Shown here piece by piece: positions 52,029-61,108 of a stretch of DNA of 64,000 nt; position 1 is the first letter of the stretch; the number at the start of each line of letters is the position of its first letter. The position numbers and the translations under genes were made by a program. A model generated the notes under the pieces. The model ran no database searches. It was given only the letters and a program-made list of their open reading frames with translations, and was not told the origin of the DNA. Origin of the DNA: Chloroflexota bacterium (lineage in GTDB: Bacteria; Chloroflexota; Anaerolineae; Anaerolineales; UBA4823); assembly GCA_012516075.1 (NCBI GenBank), contig JAAYXE010000121.1, positions 36,435 through 100,434 of the forward strand, given 5' to 3'.

Positions 52029-52562
52029 GTGACCACCATCTACCTGGCCCGCCACGCAACTCCCGACTGGAGCCGGCATGACCTGCCTTATCACCTGCCC
52101 CCCGGCCCTCCCCTGACTGAAACCGGCATATCAGAAGCCAGCGCCCTGGGCGAATTCCTGTGCCAGGCAGGTGTGCAGAAAGTATTCTCCAGCCCGCTGG
52201 AGCGCTGCGAAAAAACCGCCCAGATCGTCACCCGCATGGGCGGCATGCCGCTGCAGGTCATCCCGGAGCTGCAGGAATGGCAGCCGGGAGAAGACTCTCA
52301 GGCTGTCCATGCCCGCCTGTGGCCGGTGTTCAACCGTGCGGTGCAGATCAGCCAGGAAGGGGGTCCGGTAGCCATCATCACCCACGGTGGACCCATCGGC
52401 GTGCTGCTCTGCCACCTGGGCCTGGGCGAGGAAGGCCTGCGGAGAGCGCGCCGCTTCGATCGCAACAACCCCCTCCCGCCGGCCGGCGCATGGAAAATTA
52501 CCCCCGACCCTCTCAACGGGAGCTGGTCGCTGGAGCTGGTATTTATCCCCAACTGCCGCTAG
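52029..52562 (+). CDS. Histidine phosphatase family protein
   Basis: 177 residues. The catalytic motif is YLARHATPDWSR (RHA instead of the common RHG), with VFSSPLERCEKTAQIV and the second His in AIITHGGPIGVLLCHL. It starts with GTG, GGAGG 5 bp upstream. Members dephosphorylate small phosphates such as phosphoglycerate, ribazole phosphate or sugar phosphates. Co-transcription with the rhodanese gene (23 bp gap) is likely. Confidence 0.87.
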   Translation: MTTIYLARHATPDWSRHDLPYHLPPGPPLTETGISEASALGEFLCQAGVQKVFSSPLERCEKTAQIVTRMGGMPLQVIPELQEWQPGEDSQAVHARLWPVFNRAVQISQEGGPVAIITHGGPIGVLLCHLGLGEEGLRRARRFDRNNPLPPAGAWKITPDPLNGSWSLELVFIPNCR

Positions 52563-52581
52563 CCGCTCTCAGCAGCCCTCT

Positions 52582-53586
52582 TTACAAAGAGAGCTGCCGC
52601 TCCTTCCAGGCCTTCAGCAGTTCCTGCTCGCGTTCCCGGCGCAGCCCGGCGCGCCATTCGTACGTCTCCGGACGCGTCCGGGCCCATTCCAGGGTGGCGC
52701 GCACCGTGTCATCCAGCGGCCGGAAGGTCAGCCCGGCGGAAATGGCCCGGCTGACGTCGAACAGGAAGAAGCCGCTGTAATCGCGGTCGCTCTCCGGGAT
52801 CCACAGCGGCATCTCGATCCACTCGCCCACCTGCTGCTCAAGCAGAAACTCATCGCTCACCCAGACGAACTGCGCATCGCTGCCGCTCACCGCCTTGCAG
52901 GTTTCCAGCAGCTTCTCCATGCTGACCTCGCCCGGCGGGCCATCGACGTTGAACACCCCGCTCGCACCTGCTTCGATCAGGCGCATGGTCCATTCCGCCA
53001 GGTCGCGCACGTCGATGAACTGCACCGTCCGCTGCGGCCGCCCGGGCGCCAGCACCTCTCCCCCCTGCGCTGCACGCACCGGCCAGTACGTGAAGCGGTC
53101 CGTGGAATCGTATGGGCCGACGATCAACCCCGGTCGCAGCACCACACTGCGGCCGGGAAAAGCCTCCAGCACCGCCTGTTCGCACAGCGCTTTTAACGGT
53201 CCGTACGTCTCCTCAGTGACGCTCTCCGTGTCCTCCTTCAACTGGCCAACCGGGGCACTTTCATCGATCCCTGCCTGGCTGGTATCCGCATACACGGAAA
53301 GCGAGGAGATGAAGGTGTAATGCCCGGCGTTCGGCGCCAGCAGCTCTGCCGCCTGGCGCACCACACGCGGCACGTAACCGCTGGTGTCGATTACGGCATC
53401 CCACTGGCGTCCCTCCAGCAGGTGCAGGTCCTCTTTGCGGTCGCCGGTGATCCGCTCAACGCCGGGGAATAGATCCGGGTTCGAGCGGCCGCGGTTGAAG
53501 AGTGTGACCTCATGGCCGCGCTGCAGCGCCGCTTCCACCATCGCCCGGCCGGCAAATACCGTGCCACCCAGTATCAAAATTTTCAT
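52582..53586 (-). CDS. NAD-dependent epimerase-like extended SDR
   Basis: 334 residues from an ATG with AGGAGG 7 bp upstream. The cofactor motif is MKILILGGTVFAGRAMVEAAL, close to the TGxxGxxG rule but with Val-Phe-Ala. FISSLSVYAD and ETYGPLKALCEQAV give the Ser and Y-x3-K. VVLRPGLIVGPYDSTDRFTYW and VQFIDVRDLAEW follow. It resembles chloroplast stem-loop-binding/CSP41-type and isoflavone-reductase-like SDRs rather than a known sugar epimerase. Substrate unknown. Confidence 0.83.
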   Translation of the reverse strand: MKILILGGTVFAGRAMVEAALQRGHEVTLFNRGRSNPDLFPGVERITGDRKEDLHLLEGRQWDAVIDTSGYVPRVVRQAAELLAPNAGHYTFISSLSVYADTSQAGIDESAPVGQLKEDTESVTEETYGPLKALCEQAVLEAFPGRSVVLRPGLIVGPYDSTDRFTYWPVRAAQGGEVLAPGRPQRTVQFIDVRDLAEWTMRLIEAGASGVFNVDGPPGEVSMEKLLETCKAVSGSDAQFVWVSDEFLLEQQVGEWIEMPLWIPESDRDYSGFFLFDVSRAISAGLTFRPLDDTVRATLEWARTRPETYEWRAGLRREREQELLKAWKERQLSL

Positions 53587-53734
53587 CGCATTCCTCCTGG
53601 TCTTATCCTGATGAGCCCCGATTGACGACCTGTACTTCCAGGCCTGATCTGCGCTCACTTGCTTCAGTCCTGATTGATTACTGCAGTCAGTGTTACAATC
53701 CAGCATAGTATAGCGAACTTTCGGGTGCGATCAC

Positions 53735-54400
53735 ATGACAGACAGCTATCCCATCCCCCTGCGGGAGACCCGGGCCGAAATCATGGTTGAGAACTCCCGC
53801 TTTATCGCCACTATTGCCCCGGCGTTCAGCGTCGAAGAGGCGCGCCAGTTCATCGCTCGCATCAAAGCTGAATTCAAAGATGCCACACACAACGTGCCCG
53901 CATTTATCATTGGCCACGGCGCCTCCGTAATCACCCACAGCCACGATGACGGCGAACCCTCCGGCACAGCCGGCCGCCCGGCGCTCGCCGTTCTGACCGG
54001 CAGCGGGCTGGGAGATGCGGTCGTGGTGGTCACCCGCTACTTTGGCGGCATCAAACTGGGCACCGGCGGGCTGGTGCGGGCTTACAGCGATGCCGTACGC
54101 CAGGTGCTGCAGGTACTTCCCCGCGCCAGGAAGATGGAGACCCACATCGCCATGATCGCTGTCCCCTACGCCTGGTTCCAGCGCCTGCGCCAGCTTGTGG
54201 CCGGTCACAGCGGCGAGGTGATCGACGAGTCCTTCGCTGCCGATGTCACGCTGACCCTGCGCTTTCCCGTCGACCGCTTCCAGCCCTTCCAGGAAGCGCT
54301 GCGTGAGGCCTCCGCAGGCAGCCTGCAGGCTGAAATCATCGAAACCAGAGAAATGATCGTGCCCATCGACGCCTCTGAAAACCGTCCTTCGCAGCCCTGA
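53735..54400 (+). CDS. yigZ: YigZ/IMPACT family protein
   Basis: 221 residues. The UPF0029 core is ATHNVPAFIIGHGASVITHSHDDGEPSGTAG followed by VVVVTRYFGGIKLGTGGLVRAYSDAV. A C-terminal ferredoxin-like domain (about 140-210) completes it. Eukaryotic IMPACT regulates GCN2; the bacterial role is unclear. It is transcribed away from the epimerase gene and stands before the BTAD regulator. Confidence 0.92.
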   Translation: MTDSYPIPLRETRAEIMVENSRFIATIAPAFSVEEARQFIARIKAEFKDATHNVPAFIIGHGASVITHSHDDGEPSGTAGRPALAVLTGSGLGDAVVVVTRYFGGIKLGTGGLVRAYSDAVRQVLQVLPRARKMETHIAMIAVPYAWFQRLRQLVAGHSGEVIDESFAADVTLTLRFPVDRFQPFQEALREASAGSLQAEIIETREMIVPIDASENRPSQP

Positions 54401-54441
54401 CCGCGTCTGCGGATTGACAGATCTACCCTCAGGTTTTCGAC

Positions 54442-57400
54442 ATGCTCTCCATCCTTCTTCTTGGCCCTCCTCTGATCCTCAAAGATGACCGGCCGGTCCA
54501 CATTGCCCGCCGCAAGAGCCGGGCCCTGCTGTTTTATCTGGCAGCCGCCGGCGCCAGGACCCGCGAACACCTCCTGGTTACCTTCTGGCCAGACCTGGAA
54601 CGCGCGAGCGCCCAGCAGTCGCTGCGCTCTACCCTTTACGGGCTGCGCAAAGATCTGGGCGATGTGCTCCAGGCCGACCCGGAGCGTGTCGCCCTCAGTC
54701 CGGACGTACAGGTAGACCTCCAGGGCTTCGAACAGGCAGTCACCGCGCAGGAGCCCACCATCGAAATGCTCACCCGGGCGCTGTCGTTATATCGCGGTGA
54801 ATTCCTGGCCGATTTTTACCTCCCGGATTCCAATGCCTTTGAGGACTGGCTTTCATTGGAGCGCGAGCGCTGCCACCGTCTGGCAGTGCGCGGCTGGGTA
54901 GCGCTCAGCGCCCTCTACGAAGAGGCGGGCGAATTCCGCGCGGCCCTCGCCGCCCTCGACCGGGCGCTGTCCCTGGATCCCCTGCAGGAAGATCTGCAGC
55001 GCGAGGCGATCCGCATGGCCTATCTGTCGGGCGACCGGCCGGGCGCCATCCGCCGCTATGACCAGCTCCGCCGTATGCTGGATGAGGAGATGGGCGTGCC
55101 CCCGATGGAGGAGACCCGCCGCCTGTATGACCAGATCCTCAGCGATACGCTGCAGCCCGCCCGCCGGATGGGCGCTCCCGCCGCATCCCGTCCGCATCAG
55201 ACGCCAGCGCTGGTTTCTGCGCAGGCCGCCGGACCCGAGATCCCCTTTGTAGGCCGCACGGTCGAAATGGAAATCCTGCGCCAGCAGGCGGGATCGCCCC
55301 GCCTGGTCCTGGTCGAAGGGGATTCCGGCATCGGAAAGACCCGCCTGGTGGAAGAGTTCTTACGCAGTGCGGAAACCCTGGCGCTGCGCGGCACAGCCCG
55401 CAAGCTGGAGCACGCCCTGCCCTACCAGCCGGTGATCGAGGGGCTGCGCAGCCTCACCCGCCGTCCGGACTGGAAAGAAATCCGCCTCCAGATCCACAGG
55501 AACCTCTCCCCGCTCTGGCTGACCGAGGCGGCGCGCCTGCTGCCCGAGTTTAGCGCCAGCCCTGTCCCCCACCGCGAATCCCCGGGGGCCGTGGATGAAC
55601 CCCGCCTGTGGGAGGGTGTCCACCAGCTGGTGCTCTGCCTGGCCCAGACGCAGCCGGTCACCCTGTTCATCGACGACCTGCAGTGGGCCGACGCAGCCAC
55701 GCTGGGGCTGCTGGCCTACCTGGTGCGCCAGTCCACGGCGGAGCCGGTCTCCTTTATCGCCGCGTCCCAGCCCATCCAGCCGCGCTCCGCGCCTGCCGAC
55801 TTTCTGCAGGCCCTGACGAGAGAAGACCTGCTGGCCCGTATCTCGCTGAACCGCCTCTCGCAGGCCGATATCGTCGCCATCGCCCAGGCGCTCAGCCCGG
55901 CCTATGCCTATCCCCTGGCGGACTGGCTGGCCTCCAGCTCGGAAGGCAGCCCCTACGTGCTGGCTGAGCTGGTGCGTTATGCGCGCCAGAACGACATCCT
56001 GGTCACCACAGACGGTGAGGTGACGGCGGTCAACCTGGACCGGCTCTCCCGCACCCCCATCGTGCCGCAGAGCGTCTACAGCCTGATCCAGACCCGTCTG
56101 GAGAACCTCTCCGACCCCGCCCGGCGCATCCTGGCTGCCGCCGCAGCTGCCGGGCGCGACTTTGACTTCGACATCGTCACCCGCGCCGCAGCCCTCTCTG
56201 AAAGCGCTGCCCTGGAAGCGGTGGAAGAGCTGCTCTCCCAGCGCATCATCTTCCCTGCGGGAGGCATGCGCTACACTTTCGATCATATGCTGACCATCCA
56301 GGTGGTCCTGCAGGAGGAGGGTGAGCCGCGCATCCGCCTCTACCACCGCCGAGTCGCTGAGGCCATGGAAGCCCTGTACGGCCGGGGCCGCCTGGAGGAC
56401 GAGGCCGGCATCCTCGCCTACCATTATTCCGAAGGCCTGGCTCCGGAAAAGGCGGCGCCTTATGCGCTGCGAGCTGCCCGGCGCGCCGCAGAACTGGCTG
56501 CCTGGAACGAGGCCATCCAGTTTTATGAAATGGCGCTCGAAGGCCTGCCGGAATCGGAACGTTTTACGGCGCTCATTTCCCTGGGCGACGCCAGCAACAA
56601 CGCCGGCCGCTTTGAAGCTGCTGCAGAGTCATACCTGCAGGCCCTGGCGCTGGTTCAAAAGACCGGCAGCGCATCTCAGATCAACGCCGCACGGCTGGCG
56701 CTGGCCACCACCTACCTGGCCAGCTCTCGCTTCGATGAAGCCATTGCACTGGCGCAGACGGTCCTCCAGCAGGCCAGTCCCCTGGAAGCCATGCAGGCGG
56801 AGTTCACCATTGGCACCGTGCTCTCGCTCGAGGGCAAAGACCTGCAGGCCGCCGGGGAGCACCTGCGGGCCGCCGAAGCGATCTGCGCCCAGAATCTGCA
56901 GGAAAGCGACCCGCGCTACGCCCCGCACATGGCGCGCATCCGCTTTGAACTGGGCGGTATCGCCGCCCAGCAGGGCGACCTGGAGCGCGCCGTCGATATA
57001 TACGAAAAAGCGCGCCAGATTGCCTGCTCGTCGGAAGACGACGTGGCCGTCACCTACTGCATCCTGGCCTTCAACAACCTGGGCTATCACCTGCACCTCA
57101 TGCAGGACCCGCGGGCGCGCAGTTATGCGGAGATGGGGTTGAAGATGGCCATCGAGAAGGGCATGCTCGCCCCGCAGACCTACCTGTACTCCACCCTGGG
57201 CGAAATTGCCCTGGCAGAAGGCGATCTGGACGCCGCCGAGCAGTCGTTCCGCAAGGGGCTCAGCCTGTCTGAACGGCTGGCGATCGGCGAACGCATCGCC
57301 GGCCTGAACGCCAACCTGGGCCGGGTGGCCTATCTGCGCGGCCAGAACACGCTGGCCATTCACCTGCTATCATCGGCGCTCACCCGCGCCGAAGCGCTGG

Positions 57401-57564
57401 GAACCCACCACCTGGCGGCGCAGATCCGCATCTGGCTGGCGCCCCTGCTGCCCCTGCGCGAAGCCCGGCGGCAGCTCTCCCTGGCACGCGAGTTCGCCGC
57501 GCAGGGCGGCCGTAAACTCCTGCTCCAGCAGGTCGAAGAAGCCGAAAAATCTCTCCCCTCCTGA
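54442..57564 (+). CDS. SARP/BTAD-type ATPase regulator with TPRs
   Basis: 1040 residues. N-terminal winged helix (about 1-80: ARRKSRALLFYLAAAGARTREHLL, SLRSTLYGLRKDLG), then a BTAD helical domain to about 240. A STAND/AAA ATPase has Walker A in VEGDSGIGKTRLVEEF (about 290-305) and Walker B in TLFIDDLQWADAATL. Above 640 come TPR-like repeats (AIQFYEMALEGLPESERFTALI, GDLERAVDIYEKARQIA). Such proteins bind direct repeats near -35 and activate transcription when ATP-bound. Directly downstream is a six-hexamer array and then yceI, a plausible target. Confidence 0.9.
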   Translation: MLSILLLGPPLILKDDRPVHIARRKSRALLFYLAAAGARTREHLLVTFWPDLERASAQQSLRSTLYGLRKDLGDVLQADPERVALSPDVQVDLQGFEQAVTAQEPTIEMLTRALSLYRGEFLADFYLPDSNAFEDWLSLERERCHRLAVRGWVALSALYEEAGEFRAALAALDRALSLDPLQEDLQREAIRMAYLSGDRPGAIRRYDQLRRMLDEEMGVPPMEETRRLYDQILSDTLQPARRMGAPAASRPHQTPALVSAQAAGPEIPFVGRTVEMEILRQQAGSPRLVLVEGDSGIGKTRLVEEFLRSAETLALRGTARKLEHALPYQPVIEGLRSLTRRPDWKEIRLQIHRNLSPLWLTEAARLLPEFSASPVPHRESPGAVDEPRLWEGVHQLVLCLAQTQPVTLFIDDLQWADAATLGLLAYLVRQSTAEPVSFIAASQPIQPRSAPADFLQALTREDLLARISLNRLSQADIVAIAQALSPAYAYPLADWLASSSEGSPYVLAELVRYARQNDILVTTDGEVTAVNLDRLSRTPIVPQSVYSLIQTRLENLSDPARRILAAAAAAGRDFDFDIVTRAAALSESAALEAVEELLSQRIIFPAGGMRYTFDHMLTIQVVLQEEGEPRIRLYHRRVAEAMEALYGRGRLEDEAGILAYHYSEGLAPEKAAPYALRAARRAAELAAWNEAIQFYEMALEGLPESERFTALISLGDASNNAGRFEAAAESYLQALALVQKTGSASQINAARLALATTYLASSRFDEAIALAQTVLQQASPLEAMQAEFTIGTVLSLEGKDLQAAGEHLRAAEAICAQNLQESDPRYAPHMARIRFELGGIAAQQGDLERAVDIYEKARQIACSSEDDVAVTYCILAFNNLGYHLHLMQDPRARSYAEMGLKMAIEKGMLAPQTYLYSTLGEIALAEGDLDAAEQSFRKGLSLSERLAIGERIAGLNANLGRVAYLRGQNTLAIHLLSSALTRAEALGTHHLAAQIRIWLAPLLPLREARRQLSLAREFAAQGGRKLLLQQVEEAEKSLPS

Positions 57565-57569
57565 ATTCA

Positions 57570-57648
57570 TAAACAGATCCATAAACAAGGCCGTGTTTAC
57601 GCCCCTGTATACGCGTTTGTATACGCGTTTGTTTACCGCCGGGCGGTA
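57570..57648 (+). promoter_or_regulatory. Six-hexamer operator array with 12-bp pitch
   Basis: TAAACA at 57570 and 57582, then TGTTTA at 57594, TGTATA at 57606 and 57618, TGTTTA at 57630: six hexamers exactly 12 bp apart, the first two being reverse complements of the TGTTTA form. A perfect dyad TACCGCC-G-GGCGGTA (57634-57648) follows. This occupies most of the gap between the BTAD regulator and yceI. Confidence 0.8.
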
Positions 57649-57707
57649 TCCTATGGTCAGGATGATGAAAAACAAATCCGAACTCAAAATATCAGGAGGA
57701 ATTAACC

Positions 57708-58259
57708 ATGGCCTGGACAATTGACCAATCCCACTCAGAGATTAACTTTTCCGTGCGCCACATGATGATTTCGAACGTGCGCGGAAGCTTTGAAAAATTC
57801 TCCGGCACCATCGACTTCGATGAAGCCAACCCTGCCAACACGAAAGTAGATGTAAAAATCGAGGCTGCCAGCATCAACACCCGTGATGAGCGCCGCGACG
57901 CTCACCTGAAATCCCCCGATTTCCTGGACGCCGAGAACCACCCTTACCTGATCTTCAAGAGCAAGAAGGTTGAAGTGACCGGCGAGAAAACCGGCCGCCT
58001 GATCGGTGACCTGACCATCCGCGACATCACTCGCGAGGTCGTCCTCGACGTGGAATACGCCGGCCAGGCACTCAGCCCCTGGGGCACCACCAGCGCCGGC
58101 TTCAGCGCTACCACCAGGATCAACCGCAAAGACTGGAACCTGACCTGGAACCAGACGCTCGAGACCGGCGGCGTGCTCGTCGGCGATGAGATCCGCATCT
58201 CCATCGAGCTGGAGATTATCAAACAGGAAGAGTCCCAGGCAGAGGCAGCTGCCGCCTGA
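57708..58259 (+). CDS. YceI-family protein
   Basis: 183 residues. WTIDQSHSEINFSVRHMMISNVRGSF is the family start, then KSPDFLDAENHPYLIFKSKKVE, LTIRDITREVVLDVEY and the end GDEIRISIELEI. The fold is a lipocalin-like barrel that binds polyisoprenoids. It lacks a signal peptide, so it should be cytoplasmic here. AGGAGG lies 8 bp before the ATG. The unusual hexamer array upstream suggests tight control. Confidence 0.93.
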   Translation: MAWTIDQSHSEINFSVRHMMISNVRGSFEKFSGTIDFDEANPANTKVDVKIEAASINTRDERRDAHLKSPDFLDAENHPYLIFKSKKVEVTGEKTGRLIGDLTIRDITREVVLDVEYAGQALSPWGTTSAGFSATTRINRKDWNLTWNQTLETGGVLVGDEIRISIELEIIKQEESQAEAAAA

Positions 58260-58411
58260 CCTGATATTCACAGGGCGCAGCCTGGTGACCAGGCTGCGCC
58301 CCAGACCTTCTTCCCGCCAGATTTCCCAAACACGACATATAAAACTCAACAATGCTGCCCTCCAGCCCTGCACAGGCTGCTGCGCGCCTGTTCAGGGTTC
58401 GATAGTGAGGG

Positions 58412-58462
58412 TACAATCACAGAAGAATAACGAGCTGTTCTGTCCGAAATACCCGGACAGAA
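58412..58462 (+). promoter_or_regulatory. Promoter -10 and long inverted repeat before the dioxygenase-like gene
   Basis: A likely -10 box TACAAT at 58412-58417. At 58438-58462 TTCTGTCCG and CGGACAGAA form a 9-bp inverted repeat with a 7-bp spacer. A repressor bound there, just past the expected start, would block transcription; MarR-type (MhqR-like) regulators use sites of this size. Confidence 0.65.
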
Positions 58463-58487
58463 ATCAGGGGGAAGAGACGAGGTAAAT

Positions 58488-59456
58488 ATGAACGCTCAGG
58501 AACTTATCCTTCCCGGCATCCACCATGTGACCGCCATCGCCAGCGACCCGCAGCGCAACCTGGACTTCTACACTCAGGTGCTGGGGCTGCGCCTGGTCAA
58601 GCTGACGGTCAATTTCGATGATCCGGGCACCTACCACTTCTATCTGGCGGATGAAACCGGCACCCCGGGCACAGTGCTCACCTTCTTTCCCTGGCCAAAC
58701 GCCCGCCAGGGCCGGGTGGGCAGCGGGCAGATCGCTGTCATGGCATTCGCCATCCCGCACGGCTCCCGCGAGTACTGGAAAGAGCGGCTGGCCGAAAATG
58801 GTGTCACCGTTTCGGCTTTCCCGCAGCGCTTCGGCGATTCCGGCCTTGCCTTCCAGGATCCGGACGGCCTGCAGCTCGAACTGGTCGAGAGCGACAGCCC
58901 TCAGGAGTATGCCGGCTGGACAGGCGGACCGGTCGAGCCGGCCTATGCCCTGCGCGGGTTCCACTCCGTGACGCTCTGGCTGCAGGACGCGGATCCCTCC
59001 CGGCGCATGCTGGAGCAGAACCTGGGCTTCCGCTACATCGACCAGGACGGCGACCGGCTGCGATTCGAAGCGCCGGGAGCGTTCGCCCGTGTGATCGACC
59101 TGGTCGCCCTCCCGGATATGCAGGCTGGAAAAATGGGCGCTGGTGTGTTCCACCACGTGGCCTGGCGCGCGCACGACGATAACCACCAGCTCGCCTGGCG
59201 CGACGCGCTGCTGTCGGCCGGTGTGCAGGTCACTCCGGTGCGTGACCGCCAGTACTTCCACTCCATCTATTTCTACGAACCTGGCGGCGTGCTCTTTGAA
59301 ATTGCCACCGACCCGCCTGGCTTCACGCTGGACGAATCCCCGGAGCAGTTAGGCAGCGCGCTGCGCCTGCCGTCCTGGTATGAGCCCCAGCGCGAGCAGA
59401 TCGAACTGGCGCTCCCCCGCATAAGGCTGCCGACCGGGGCTGCCGCGCCGCGCTGA
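58488..59456 (+). CDS. VOC-family ring-cleaving-dioxygenase-like protein (MhqO-like)
   Basis: 322 residues with paired VOC (glyoxalase) modules. The first begins LPGIHHVTAIASDPQRNLDFYTQVLGLRLVKLTVNFDDP; the second begins RGFHSVTLWLQDADPSRRMLEQNLGF and holds GVFHHVAWRAHDD and YFHSIYFYEPGGVLFEIATDPPGF. His and Glu at these places form the metal site. Related Bacillus proteins (MhqO, MhqA) degrade hydroquinones and are induced by quinones. The inverted repeat upstream fits such control. Confidence 0.88.
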   Translation: MNAQELILPGIHHVTAIASDPQRNLDFYTQVLGLRLVKLTVNFDDPGTYHFYLADETGTPGTVLTFFPWPNARQGRVGSGQIAVMAFAIPHGSREYWKERLAENGVTVSAFPQRFGDSGLAFQDPDGLQLELVESDSPQEYAGWTGGPVEPAYALRGFHSVTLWLQDADPSRRMLEQNLGFRYIDQDGDRLRFEAPGAFARVIDLVALPDMQAGKMGAGVFHHVAWRAHDDNHQLAWRDALLSAGVQVTPVRDRQYFHSIYFYEPGGVLFEIATDPPGFTLDESPEQLGSALRLPSWYEPQREQIELALPRIRLPTGAAAPR

Positions 59457-59467
59457 CCGCACCCTGC

Positions 59468-60037
59468 ATGGACCACCAGGACCACGTCGAGCTTCTGCGC
59501 CCCGGAGTCCCGCCGCAGGCTCGCATGGCAGACTCTACGAACGGAGAGCCTGCTATCTGGGCTGATTTCGGCGCGGGCTCCGGGGCCTTTACACTGGCGC
59601 TCGCCGAGCTGCTCGGTCCCGGGGCGGAAATCTATGCGCTGGACAAAGACAGCCGCGCCCTGCAGTCTCTGGAGCGGGACTGGAAAGTGCGCTCGACCGG
59701 CGGAAAGCCGGCTCTCCACACCCTCCATCGGGATTTCACCGCTTCCCTGGATTTACCCCCGCTGGACGGCATCGTCATGGCCAATGCGCTCCACTATCTG
59801 CGCCGCAAAGAGCCCTTCCTGCAGCGCCTGCACGCCCTCCTCAAGCCCGGCGGCAGGTTCATCCTGGTGGAATACAACGTCGACCGGGGCAATCTGTGGG
59901 TCCCGCACCCGATATCTTACAGCACCTGGGAGACCCTGGCGAAGCGCTGCGGCTTCCTGAACACCCGCCTGCTGGCGACCAGGCCCAGCCGCTTCCTGAA
60001 GGAGTTCTACTCGGCGTTGAGCTTTTCGCCGGGTTAA
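59468..60037 (+). CDS. Small class I SAM-dependent methyltransferase
   Basis: 189 residues. SAM motif I is IWADFGAGSGAFTLALAELLG, the acidic residue follows in IYALDKDSRAL, and motif post-I/II in LDGIVMANALHYL and LLKPGGRFILVEYNV. It starts 11 bp after the VOC gene, so it shares that promoter. The substrate is unknown. A downstream ATG at 59525 is possible, but it would cost 19 residues without improving the ribosome site. Confidence 0.83.
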   Translation: MDHQDHVELLRPGVPPQARMADSTNGEPAIWADFGAGSGAFTLALAELLGPGAEIYALDKDSRALQSLERDWKVRSTGGKPALHTLHRDFTASLDLPPLDGIVMANALHYLRRKEPFLQRLHALLKPGGRFILVEYNVDRGNLWVPHPISYSTWETLAKRCGFLNTRLLATRPSRFLKEFYSALSFSPG

Positions 60038-60122
60038 TGCAGCCGCGCGCGTCCACCACCCGCTGCAGCGCCTTAACCGGCAGATTCATTCATGATGTAT
60101 AATCGGATTCAGGAGCCGCCGC

Positions 60123-60509
60123 GTGAGTTCGATAGATAAACATCCCCCCCACTTCGCACATCCGGCCGAAAAAATTTTCGCCCAGATCCTTGATTTCTAC
60201 GGCCTTTCCTGGCAGTACGAACCGCATACATTCCCTCTGGAGTGGGATGCCGAAGGCAACGTCGTCGAAGCCTTCACCCCCGATTTTTACCTGCCCGAAC
60301 AGGATCTGTACATCGAGCTGACCACTCTGCGCCCCAAACTCTCCAACCATAAAAACCGCAAACTGCGCCGCCTGAAAGAACTCTACCCCGAAATCAACAT
60401 CAAACTGTATAAACGCCGCGAGATGCGCAACCTGATGTTGAAGTACAACCTGATTTCCGACGCTCAGAAGATTAAAGACACCTCCGCACAGCAGTCACAG
60501 GAAGGATGA
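60123..60509 (+). CDS. Nuclease-fold-like protein coupled to hpt
   Basis: 128 residues, GTG start with AGGAG 7 bp upstream, and a TATAAT at 60098-60103. FTPDFYLPEQDLYIELTTLRPKLSNHKNRKLRRLKELYP has the D-x(n)-E-x-T/K look of a PD-(D/E)XK or Vsr-like endonuclease core, where the usual Lys after Glu is replaced by Thr. AEKIFAQILDFYGLSWQYEP is a typical first helix of this fold. Its end overlaps the region of the hpt start. Function unknown. Confidence 0.72.
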   Translation: MSSIDKHPPHFAHPAEKIFAQILDFYGLSWQYEPHTFPLEWDAEGNVVEAFTPDFYLPEQDLYIELTTLRPKLSNHKNRKLRRLKELYPEINIKLYKRREMRNLMLKYNLISDAQKIKDTSAQQSQEG

Positions 60510-60511
60510 GC

Positions 60512-61108
60512 ATGGCGCAGCGCACGGTTCAGGAGTATGGCGCTTTCGCGCGGGACATTGGACAGATCTTATATACCGAAGAGCAGATCCAGCAGCGGGT
60601 GAGAGAGCTGGGCGTCCAGATCTCCGCCGATTATGAGGGCAAGAATCCGCTGCTGGTGGGCGTTTTGAAGGGGGTTTTGTTCTTTATGGCCGATCTCCTG
60701 CGCGCCATGACCATCCCCCTTGAAGTCGATTTCATCGCCGTCTCCAGCTTCTCGCCGCAGACCCGCCAGCAGGGTTATGTGCGTATGATCAAAGATCTTG
60801 ACATTCCCATCGGCGGCCGCCACGTGATCTTCGTCGAAGATGTGATCGACACCGGGCTGACGCTGAACTACATCCTGCGCACGCTGCGCGTGCACAAACC
60901 GGCCAGCCTGGAGGTGTGCACGCTGTTCGACAAGCCGGCCAAACGCCTGATCGACGCTCCGGTTAAATACAAAGGCTTTGATCTTCCTGATCAATATGTG
61001 GTTGGCTACGGTTTAGATTACCGGGAAAAATACCGCAATCTCCCCTTTGTCGGGCTGCTGGCGGCGCACGCTTTCAAAGACGCTGCCCAGGAAGAGCGTT
61101 CAGGGTAG
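60512..61108 (+). CDS. hpt: Hypoxanthine phosphoribosyltransferase
   Basis: 198 residues from the ATG with AGGAAGG 6 bp upstream; another ATG two codons earlier sits too close to that site. The PRPP motif is VIFVEDVIDTGLTLNYI; LLVGVLKGVLFFMADLL and EVDFIAVSSF are typical, and the end has PDQYVVGYGLDYREKYRNLPFVGLL. It salvages hypoxanthine and guanine. In many bacteria hpt follows tilS; here it follows a nuclease-like gene. Confidence 0.95.
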   Translation: MAQRTVQEYGAFARDIGQILYTEEQIQQRVRELGVQISADYEGKNPLLVGVLKGVLFFMADLLRAMTIPLEVDFIAVSSFSPQTRQQGYVRMIKDLDIPIGGRHVIFVEDVIDTGLTLNYILRTLRVHKPASLEVCTLFDKPAKRLIDAPVKYKGFDLPDQYVVGYGLDYREKYRNLPFVGLLAAHAFKDAAQEERSG

